Shown one piece after another: positions 29,501-41,500 of a stretch of 64,000 nucleotides of DNA (position 1 is its first letter; every line of letters begins with the position of its first letter). This DNA is from Pyrrhosoma nymphula (Eukaryota > Arthropoda > Insecta > Odonata > Coenagrionidae), in NCBI GenBank assembly GCA_963573305.1, contig OY754331.1, positions 152,267,728 through 152,331,727 on the forward strand, in the 5' to 3' direction. The position numbers were made by a program, and so were the translations under genes. A model generated the notes under the pieces. The model was not told the origin of the DNA. It saw only the letters and a program-made list of their open reading frames with translations, and did no database searches.

Positions 29501-32500
29501 GAATTATAACTGAAGAAAAAAGGATTTTGTGAAAAAAATCAATCTTCATTCGCAAAGAAGTAAAATTTCGGGTATTCACGCACCACTAGGTTGCTGAATA
29601 CCGTAAATTTTACCTCTTTACAGACTGCAGCCCTATGATGGAGCATAACAGTACTTATGCAACCCGAAATACAACTATATGTTGCAGTGGCATATATATG
29701 GGGGGCCCACGCCTCCCTCAAAATATAAGGCCGACACGAGAGGTGCATGCGCGGATACCTAAACTACAGCCGGTCGCCGCTATCTAGCCGGTCTTAGCCA
29801 AATTTATAACCTATATTCGCCACTGATATGTTGTGAGCATTTTGTACACAGATTTAATCTAAAAATGCATTGAAAGAAGACGACCAACGTTACTTGATAT
29901 TTAAAGCTGCTTACTAAGAAGGAAATTCACGATATCTCGTAGTTTATAGTATCATTAAAGCATGATTAGTGCATGTGATTGATGCGGATGAAAATAAAAA
30001 AAAACCTTCATACAAAGGAATTTCTAAAACAAATCCATCGTTGTCCATGCAGAAGTAAAATTTAGGATATTCAGCATTCTTCAATTTTAATTAATAAATG
30101 TCATCAATGTTCGAGCCTGAATCATTTAAGGGCCATGCTACAGATGGTATGAAAAAGGATAGGTAACAGTGCATAGTATCCTTCATAGTGACATTCAATA
30201 TAGTGAAATGGAAAAATTTTGGGTCACTATAAAGAGACTTTTTATGACAAAACAATTACTTTCAATAACACAACACATACCTGAATGCATTTCCAATTGG
30301 ACTCATGCACAGAATAATGTGCAAATTGGCTCTCACACGTTCAATGAAATATGTAAAGATTGCAGCAGTGGTAAGACCAATGTTATCAGCCTTGCAAGCA
30401 CTTTGTAACGAACTTTTGATCTGAAAGTGTACAAAAAATATACACTAATTCTCCAAATTTTAATGAAATTTTAAAAACTCATGGTCAATCACAAACCTCT
30501 TCAAATTCCTCTGGTCTAAATAAATTAGGAACTTCTCCACTGCTCAAGATATTATTGATTATTTCCAGAAAATTTTCATCCACAACCTGGTAGAAAGATG
30601 GTGAAGTAACAAACAACAATTCAAATTTCTTTATGCATCATCAAATTTCCATTTAAAAGCTTAAACTTTATTCTGCAAAAAGTATTGCTCAACTAGAACT
30701 GCTTATTTAAGGGTTAGTAATACATACTTCTGATGGCAGAATTCTCCAAAGGACCATTTTAATCCCATTAATTTTCAAATCATTAGTCTATTTCTAGCAT
30801 TACATACTTACCCATGTTATCATTTTTAAATACATACACATGATCTTGATGTATCATTTGAAATAAATTACCTGAGAGTCACTGAAAAGAAAAGTTGTTT
30901 CTATAGCATCAACACCAGTTCTTTGATAGAGAGTTTTTAAATCCTCACGGAACTCTTGTGTCCTATATTGCTTTCTTATCTCAATCTTAAAACAATTATA
31001 GTCACATAAAAATGAAGCAAATCTTGCAAGAGATTGTCTCCCACTTCCACCTAATAAATCAAAAATTCATAATTGACTACAGGAGAAAATATTTAAAAAT
31101 TATTTTGCCAATTAAAATAATTATTCCAAAGTACCAATTCCAATAAGAAGCATGTTTTCGCGAGGCTGAGATAAAACTCTGGTAATACGAGTAATATGTT
31201 CAATTGCATCACGGAAGAGAACTAAATCCATTGGAACTACTCCAGGAGACTTATTGTAATCAAGTAAAAGCTGTTCCATTCGCTTCTTTAGGGCTCCAAA
31301 ATCTACAAAGTCTTCATAAATATGATCTTCATTGGCAAAATCACCTGAATGAAAAAAATTAAGGATTACAAAATATTTGTCATATAATTCTTTATAATAA
31401 CTAAGGGAGACATTGAAATTCAACAGATGGGTGACAATACAGAAAGTAGTGATGGATTGAATTTTTTAAAAGTCTGAATCTCCAATTTTATTCTTAAAGT
31501 AAAATTAGTATCTTATATTAAATTGAATCTACTTTCTAATAAAAATCATGATATGTATTTCCCAGGATTTCATACGAGTTATATGTATTAAGAAATGATC
31601 ATTCAAAACAACAAATATCATGAAGGCATTAAGTTGTTCGATGGTATATAATGGAATTTCACATCTCATCCCGACAGAGAACCCTATAGATCAGCCCGTT
31701 CCAGTAGGTATAAGTAGGCAATGTCATATGTTGTTAGAGAGACTACCACCACTGGAAAAGGATTGCCACAAGAGTAAATGCACAGCTCGCATGTGCTTCT
31801 TCCGTCAATAGCAGCCATCTTCAGATACTTACAGATTTTTCAGCAGTGACCAATGACCATGTGCCCTTTTCAGCAGTGACCGTGTGCCCGCATGTGCCAG
31901 TGGAAGTTTGAGAGTTTGCACCTTTATCTGTATCTTTACTTACTTTGACACCTGCATTGTTTCAGATTGGACTATTCTCCTGATTTTGACCCCTGCACCG
32001 TTTACTTTGGATGACAATTGAATTTGAATTGGATGACAATGGACTGGTTTCCCTTAAATTGAAAGATTAAGTTGTACCTTGAAAGATTAAGATGGGTTGT
32101 TACATGAAGCGTAAGGCAGGTTGTCCATCATCCATCCAGCACACTTTGTTGTGCTTCCCAAGTAATTTTAAACTTGAATGAATTTCATTGTGAAGCTTTA
32201 GTGTTTATTGCTCCACTTCATTTCATCATTGCATGTAGTAATGCTAATTGTGTTTGATTTCCCATAGCCTTTCTACGCGGGAACTTGCAAAAATTTATTA
32301 CTTTTTGGTTATTATTAGGTAACTATTCTTATGCAGAAGGTATACAATAAAGTATATTTGAAATAAATAGTGTTATGTTTTAAAGAATACAATCGTGACA
32401 AATCTATGTCAGTGATGAGTACATTAAGGTTGGCCAGCTTCTATATTCAGTCATAGCATGAATTGGCATCATGGAAGTATTTTTCCTGTAGAAATCATTG

Positions 32501-35500
32501 TTGTTCGTGCATATTTAGCTATCGCATAATTTAAGACAATCATAACATTATTTAAGGCGTAACTTTGTGGAACATCATTACAGGCATGACGAAAAAATAA
32601 CTTAGTATATTCCACTCTAAAATATTCATTTCCGAGCTAGGTTTCGACTGCTCAGCAGTCATTATCAAGACCTTGATCTGAGTCAGAATCAAGACTTAGA
32701 TAATGACTGCTGAGTAGTCAAAAACTAGGTTGGAAATTAATGTTTTAGGGTGGAATATACTAAGTTATTTTTTCATCATGTCTGTTAAGTCAATCAGTCG
32801 TATCTTTAAGATTTCAGCTGTATTATGATTTTGCTTTCCAGTTCACATGGGTTTAGGTCTTTTACAAGTTTAAACTTAAATAATAATTTAAAAAATATGA
32901 GCTCCTAAATGCATATTCAATACCAACCAACCTGGAATTTTACCATGCTAATTTACAATGCACATACATATATTGTTGAATTGGATTGGACGACCCCATA
33001 AAAATTTTCTTTCATTTTCAATATCAGCAGATTTATTCAAGAGAGAAGACTCCAATCTCAATCAATAATTTTCCATTAAGCAAAATTTTGAAGTAAAAAG
33101 TTTGACATTAACATATTTCAACATTTTTGTGCAATTGTACAATTAAGGTACCAAATTTACTTAGAAACACTGCAAACAGAAAAATAAAATTGCAAATAAC
33201 AAATGTATGCGGTAGGATGGTCCGAAATAAGATTTTTTTTCCAAATCAAATTTGCCCTATGCAGGAAAGTTGTGTACTGATATGAGGGACCTGATCTGAA
33301 GATGTGGCCTGCATTGGCTAGGAAACGTCATCGTAAAGATACACCGACACAGCTTTGCCCGAAAAACATGGAGATACCAGCACAACAGCGCTGCAAAAGC
33401 CTCAAACAGAACAATAATGGGACTATCAAGTATATATGGAGCAAGTGCCCCAATGGGAGTTCATTGTAATGTAAAAGACAAATGAACCAAAATAATGGCC
33501 ATCCGAGTGCCATTTCAATACACCTGATTACTCCAGTATGCCTGTCAGTATTTACTGCAGTTCCATCACACCCTATAGCTTTGAGTCGATTTATGATTTT
33601 TTCTGAGAGAAATGTTATAATTGTATCCTTCATCCCCACTGCTTTACTTATACTGGGAGTGATATGTGCTAAGCAATGAGAACCAGAGGCTCTTCAACGA
33701 GAGTCATATGTTCCTCTACTACTCTTTTTCGTTTTGACTTATTCCATACATACGTAGTCTTTTCTTCTGTCGAAGTACAGCGTTTGAAATTTAACATCTC
33801 CTACATTCTTCTGAAGAGAATAACACAATTTTTCCCGTTCCTTCCTCACTTTGTTCTTGTCTAGGACAAGTGTCTGGCCTCCTGGAGGAACCATCCCGAT
33901 ATCTACTAGTAGAGCGAATGCGAGTGCTGCAGCGGCTCAGTTCGATATGCAGAATCGTTCACAGGAAGATGCAAATCTCGGCAAATTTAAATTCTTCAGA
34001 GGTATGTCTACCTTTTATGCAATAAAATTTTTGGCATCATTTGGGTGGTGTGATTCATCATTTCCTGATATTTCTCCAGTTGAATCTTCCCAAATCTCAT
34101 GAACTTGCTCCTCAGATAGTGTGGAACAATATGATAATCATTTTCTTTCTAACCCTTTCCCCTTCCTCTTAATCTCCTGGATATCAACTCCAACAATAAC
34201 CATTTTCCTTTTTCCTCTGATCCTGAAGGAATTCACGCTCTAAAATAGGAACCTTAGTAGCGTTATCGCAAACGCAATCAGTTCCAATAGAGCATTTACA
34301 TGCTGCAACGTCAAAAAGCTGACAGCCTGTCAGCTTGACGATTTCCCTCTCCCAAGCACGGCCTTGGGAGTTGATGAGGGTCCATGGTTATCCCTTAGCT
34401 TTGCGATAGTGCTTCTGGAGTATCGTATTACCCACAGCTGCTAGATTTATTGCTTGCTCGTACTTCTTTACCGTTATTTTTTTCTCGATACGTCCTTCTA
34501 CTCGATGATTTTCTTCTACTGCGCTAGCCTGTTGAGTTTGATTTCTTGCGTTTCCTCTCGCTCATTTTTTGACCCATAGCATACTGTTTGGACTTTGTCT
34601 TCGGAAATAAGTCCACTGTGCATTTATTGTTAATCTCTCCGGACTCAACTAGATTTCTCTTCTGGTATTGACCACTGCTTTTTTTGGTCATTTATCTCTG
34701 GACTTTTTACCGACCTCTGCGTTTGATTGGTAGCAGGGTGTTCTTTGAATTACCTGAGCTAACCTCAACAGTGTTTTGTTCGTTTATAGTCCTGCGAGTC
34801 ATCTTGGACTTTTCTCTCGGCATTTTGGGACTGATTATTTTTACATTTACCAGTGCTTCATTTTGGCTGTCTTGCAGCATCCTTGTAACTTAGGCTTTAT
34901 TTGCCCTTGGATTATCGTTGGCTTATTCTCCATCATGCCTTTGGAGATATTCACTGATTCTATGCCCAAAAATACATGAAGAACGTATGTATTTTTCAAG
35001 AAGAACATTCCAACGGAAGGTTTTTAAGAAATTCTGGAATAAAATGAGCGCGGGGATGAATTTTTAGACAACTTTTCCGAAGATTACTCTATATCCCTCC
35101 TTTCCCCAACCTCCCGATCACGTCGCCATAAAAACTCATCGATTTAAATAAATAATAAAAAGATTATGAGTGATGGCTCTGTTTGAAAGAGATAAAGAGG
35201 AGGGAAAGCGTGCAAATTTTAGGCACTGAAGAGGAAGAGGAAGATGCTTCTAGAGCTCAATCTGCTAAACCATCTACGTCAGGCGTGGATGAACTGAACT
35301 ACCTCCTTGATGCTGATAGATGGACAAAATGGGAAACAGAAGATCTATTTTCGTAAAGCTATGTCTGCTGTTCCAATTTTTATTGTGACGATTTGCTAGC
35401 AAACATCACTTATCCTTTTTCCTATCCATCCTATTTTTCAGCGAATTCCCGACTTTTTCCCGGATTCGAGACTTTTCCCGACTGATAGACACCCTGTATA

Positions 35501-38500
35501 AATTGTCATTAGGGGGCCTATTCGAGTATCTGTCACACACCGTGAAACTTGTCTGAGCGATCTTGCACCACGAGCATTCGATATGGAATTCAATATGCCC
35601 AATGCATCTTTGAACAGGGATGTGCGAGTGAAAGAGGAACCACGAGTGGATACAATGAGTGGGTGAGCAGAGAAACAGGTATAGCCTCTGACAATGTTGT
35701 AAATGACAAACCATGGGGTATTTTTCTCCTCCAATGCTGGTCTGATAAGGATCTCAAAGAAGCAAGGCATATCTCAGCAACATCGCGTTCAAACCACCTC
35801 TCTCGGAGGTAGTTCCCCTCCCCCACGGCATTGGAGACTTTCAAACTTTTCCAGGGTTTCCTGAAAGGTACCCACCCCATACATTTCAGGCCTGCCTTTC
35901 AGCCAAGATATTTGAAAAGGTAGCCGGGAATGGCCAGGCAGAGCCAAAAGGAGGAAGAAAGAACTGGCAATGAGTGGCCTGGCATATATCAGATGGTGGC
36001 GGACACGAAAGAAGTGTATGGAACATGAGCCGAGCCGCTTGTAGAGGTGCGACCACCACAAGTTTCCCTGACAAGACATAAAAATCCCTGACATTTCCCT
36101 GACAGCCAACTTCTTTTACCTGACATTTCACTGACTTCCCTGACATGTGGCCACCCTGTATAATGTATATATACCAAATGCTTGAGCTAGTCAGGGACAT
36201 GCAGATTATCCTCTCTCTTCAATGTTCAAACGTCTTTTACAACAATTAAATTCAAGGGTCCATCCGGCCAATCAGCGCATGCCTGACTAGCCCAAGCGTT
36301 AGGTATATATAATGGTGAAAGAATCTCTGCAGCTCATTCAGGACCTAACGATGCTAGCTGTAATGCAAGTGAAACTGTTGTCCATAAAATTAATCAACGC
36401 AGGAGAAACCTGAATAAAAGAAATTCCCTGGATGTATATGTATATTAGATGTGTCTTTATGGTCGTCATTTAAGTTCTGTTGTTCGCAATGAAAGATCAT
36501 AGTTTTTATTTCTCTCCAGCAATGCAGGTAGTTATAATGTTCACAACAGCTCCCGCTACACCCAACACACTTACTTTTGGGTAAAATTAATTTTAATATT
36601 TAGTGTTTTTGAAGAAACTATAGCTAGGCAAATTACTCAGATTATACACCATATTTTCCTTAAAACTGTAATTGGAATTTTAAGCTCTGATTTAAATTGG
36701 CACTCAATCCAAAGTTAGCACTCACCAAATATTGGAACTACTCTTCCTGGGCAGAGGGAATGAAGAGTTACATCAAAATATTCAGCCAGCTGGATAATAA
36801 TTTGATTTTCGAACCACTCCTTATCCCTGTACGAATTAAATTACATGAAGATCAAGAAAATAATTCACAATTATGCATGCTTTATTATCCCATGTTTGAT
36901 GAAAAATACTACAATTTACTCACTTTTGGTCCACTAGCCTATCACAGAATACTCTGTAACATTCATGGATCCAAAGTCTCAGAAAAGAAGGTTTTGACGT
37001 CTGGTGCTCATTGTGGCTCCTAAGAAGACCTTGAAATACCTTAATATAATACAAAGATGTAAGCTCAAATAATTACACTATTTATCATAGAGATGTTCAT
37101 TTAATTCATTTTTTTATATTTTAATAACTACACCACAAAGACTTTTTAAGCAAAGTTCTGTATCATCTAGAGACATATCTTGGGACAATTTGGAAATAAT
37201 TTCACTTTGAAATATTCCACAGAAAGTTTTATTTCTTCTGATGCAGAGTTTTGGCTATTACACAGTCATTATCACAGTCAGCCTTGCCAGCACCTTGATA
37301 ATGACTGTGTAATAGTCAAAACCCTGGGTCGGAAGAAATAAAACTTTTTGTGGAATATTGCTAAGTGAAATTATTTCCAAATTATCACAATGTGGTTCCA
37401 CCAAATTAAGCCAGAAAACTTGAAAAATACCTTGGGATATATTCTGAGTAATATGACCATTGTTATTAAAAACAGATATACAGAAATAAAAATTCTCAAA
37501 CAGCCATGGCACATAAAATAAATTAAAACACAATTTGAACAAATCTAGTTAAAGCAATGTACACCAGTGTTTTAAATAGAAATATACATATATGCATGAT
37601 GCCACAACATTAACGAAAACACCAAAATAAAAGATTAAAGAACTTAATGTTAAAGTCTATGCAGATGAGAAAAGCTCTAAAATGATAGGAATGCATAGGG
37701 TAAGGAAAAGTTTGACAAAATAAAGGAGAAAACTTGCAAACCAGGTGATAATATGCAATGAAATTATCCAGAAAATGACAATTTTAATTGATATACATTA
37801 AAATAAGAAAGAGAATCCATTGAGATTTGCAAATGATTGCTTTAAAGCTTCAGACTATCAAACAAGGGAATGCAGTACTTTTTTAATTTTACAGGCAGTC
37901 CCCAAGTTACGTAATAGATGCGTTCTGGCATTTGCTGCGTAAGTTGAAATTAACGTAAGTTGCAATGTTAAAACCACCTGAAAGTTGCACCTAGTGAATT
38001 TCTTATCAAAGTGTGAGATATCGTTAGCACGAATAAAACAATTTCATGGATTTGTGAAAGCATGGTATCCTAATGCTACTTTACTATTACTGACTATTAA
38101 TATTTATTTATTATGCAGTTCTGCGACAGCAGAAGCTATATGACATGTAGTTTACTAACCCTAATTAACATTTCTCCTATCTTTTATGTTGAGTTTAATT
38201 GATGGCTAAGGTGGCTTCATTGATACAGTTTATAAGCTCCGCCAAGTTAGCACCGCCATTTTCGGCCCGAATTCTGGGACCCATACAGCCATTTAGTGCT
38301 CAATTCGTGCTGTCGAATGACACCAATCCCAGAATTTGTGCTGCATTTTCGTGGCCTCCAGGGGCCCGTTAACATTATGGGGCTAACTTGATGCCAACGC
38401 CGCCATTTTGAGCACGAATTCTGGGACCCATGCAGCTATTTAGTGCTCAATTCGTGCCATCGAATGACTTGACTCCAAGAATTCGTGCTGCATCTTCATG

Positions 38501-41500
38501 GCCTCCAGGGGCCCGTAAACATAATGGGACCGTCAAGTTAGCGCCGCCATTTGGAGCACAAATTCTGGGACACATACAGCCATTTAGTGCTCAATTCGTG
38601 TTGTCGAACGACACTACTCCCAGAGTTCATGCTGCACTTTCAGCAAAAATGGCAGAGCTCAAAATGGCGGCACTGGCGTCAAGTTAGCCCCATTATTAGC
38701 CTGGAGGCCATGAAAATGCAGCATGAATTCTGGGAGTGGTGTCATTCGACGGCACGAATTGAGCACTACATGGCTGTATAGGTTCCAGAATTCGTGCCAA
38801 AAATGGCGGTGCTAACTTGACGGAGCTCAGTTTATACCCGTGATAGGATGGTAGACCATTATGTGCAAATCAAATGCCCAAAAAATGTCCGTAAGTCACT
38901 ATCATATCCATATTAATGCATATATCATGATCACACTCCTCCTTAAGCTCTCACACATGCAGAATATTTGCAGTGTCGCACTCGGATGTCGAATGCTGCA
39001 CTGTGATGTCACTCTTAATGTGGATGAGGTTGAAGGTGCCAAGTGGGTATATTTGTTTTCATAATGTATGGAGGGGGCTCAGCGTTAAATTGGACCCTGT
39101 GCATGGAAGAGTATTGTGAGGAAAACAATTATAAAGTTCAATATATTCCTCCCATAAATCAGCTCTGCTCAGTGCTCTCGAGAGCCACTACCATGAAGAT
39201 TTAAATGTTCGAACTTTGGACTCAGTTCTCTCTTGTAATTAAAAAAATACAACCATAGCCATCCTAAACAGTTGTTAGTTAAGAATTGAAAAAATAGGCA
39301 AATCTTACGCAGAGCCCTCCATATCTCCAAGTAACAAGACATGGCATCTTTAAGTACCCTGCTGACTTTCAAGATCCTCCCAGATGCCTGAATCAATTTT
39401 CTCAAGATCGACTCTTCACTGCCGTGTTGTTATGCTCAAAGGCCTCTGACAAACCTTTGGTTGTGAAGGATTTGTGTTGTGCAGGGATGTCCTTTCTAGG
39501 GCTCCCATCACCATCTTCTTCCCCTTCTTCTGCCCAATATGCCACAACTTGATCAGATGTGTCAACTCCCCATGCAAGTTTAAAAGCTCCTCTCCATCTT
39601 CCGCCTCCACTTCAAGGTCAAGGAAATGTTCAAGCTTGATTGAAGACTATGTCCACAGCATACCTCGAAAATCCCTCAAAGTTGACAATATTGACCCATA
39701 GTTATTTTTTCCAAACGCCATTCTTCTTTTCCAAGCTCTAACTCGAGTTCAATTTTATCATTTTTTTTCAAATTTGTTTCATTTATGGCCTAACAATTCC
39801 TATAATAATTCTTATAAAATACCAGCCTTTATTTCACTGAACAGTCATAATGCTAACGTTACTCACTAGTATACCTTAAGAATAATTAAACTGGTGCACA
39901 ACCACAGCATGATGGATGAACAACATCCAAAATGTGAAAACTCTGTGACTTTCACAACGTGAAAAAGGCAAAATATTTTTTAACAGTAAAACACTTTGTC
40001 TATCAAAAACAAAATTTGAGAGTATTTTTAGAAAAACAAACAAAAAATGTTCTGTAATGCCTGTACCACTTCGAAAATGGTGCATTGGGATTTATGAGTG
40101 TGGTCTGAGCATGTACTACTCACCAATAAATAAATAAACTAGGCATATAATTCCTATTTAATCTCCACTTTAACCTAATTGATGTCGAATCGTAAACTAT
40201 GAACAGAGATAGGAGAAAAAGTAACAATAAAGTAAATGTAAAACTTCTTCTACAACATAATCTGCCATTATCAGTTAATTGTAGCAGAAGAAACACTTTA
40301 CTTCCCTTAGTATAATAATGCTTTGCCCCAAAATTAGGACTTCCATTAGGAATTTGTGGCATCTCATGTTTGGCAGAATGCTTTCATGTCTGGCAACTAT
40401 GACAAAAACTAAGGCTTCCATTGAAAATCAAGGAAAAAGTTTCAAATTAAGACTGTTGAATAGTCTACTAGGAATAATTTTGGCAAATATGGCTACTGAA
40501 GTTTCAGATGCCTTCCGTATCGGGTGCAGCAATTGCTTTGATTTTTACAAAATCCTATGAAAGTTTTGAAGAGCACTAATGAGAAGCTCGAGCATTAATG
40601 GGAACAAAATGGTGCTAAATTTTATAATGTTAATGCAAAACAGCACTAATCGAGTCAGTGCTATTTGGGGACTGAGTGTACAGAGGAAAAATTATATGAT
40701 AATCATGAGTGCTTCATGGAATAGTTGGTGCATATTACTTTACTGACAGTAAGCTTTCCTTAAGGATTTGTTTGGTAGCAGTCAGGTTGATTCACGTATG
40801 CAGCAATAAGCAACTGTTAGTAGAAAGAAGGGCTTATCATGTGTCCCATCCCAAGGTCCCAAGAACCTTGGGATGCTAAGGGCCAAGTGCTCTCCAATAA
40901 ACATTCCTATGTTTCTATATGTCAGTTTCCTTGTCTTCAACCTCTCAGAACGTCCAGCCTTTTCCAACCTTCCAACAATTCTTTCAAATGCACTCCCTTA
41001 ATTTAGGCAACCATGCATTCCATAATATCCTTAATTCTCACATTTTGTCTTTTTGGGCAAGGTTCCCACATATGTAAGTGAGCAATAATGTAATTCAAGA
41101 CTTGTATCACTTGGCGACTGCATGTAATATAAATTAATATTAGATCAACAGATTAACTAAGATACTAAAATAATCATAAAATTGATTGATCACAAATGTA
41201 ATGTTTTCATGCTGCAAGTATGACAGTGAACTTGATGATATCACAAGGACAAGGAATCTGATCTCAGCAGTTTTCCTGCAAAAATCCAGCAGGCATCTTA
41301 CTAAAGTTACATATTCAAAATCAAGCTGAGATCAAACTTGAGCAAGCTGAGAGCAAACTCACTACAGGGTGAGACCCCTAAAGACACAAACTATCATATG
41401 AGCTCCACAAGAGATCAACACTATTTTGACTCAGTTAAACCAGCTGAGTTTAAGCATTATGAGAACCAAAACTCATAAAACCAAAAGAGATTTTCTTTGT

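Noticed and set aside
36171..36560. An LTR around the TATATATAATGG promoter-like site
   Set aside because: No convincing TG/CA ends with a target duplication could be found.
36697..37023. 108-codon plus-strand ORF
   Set aside because: It is the antisense shadow of dynein exons 5 and 6 and their intron.
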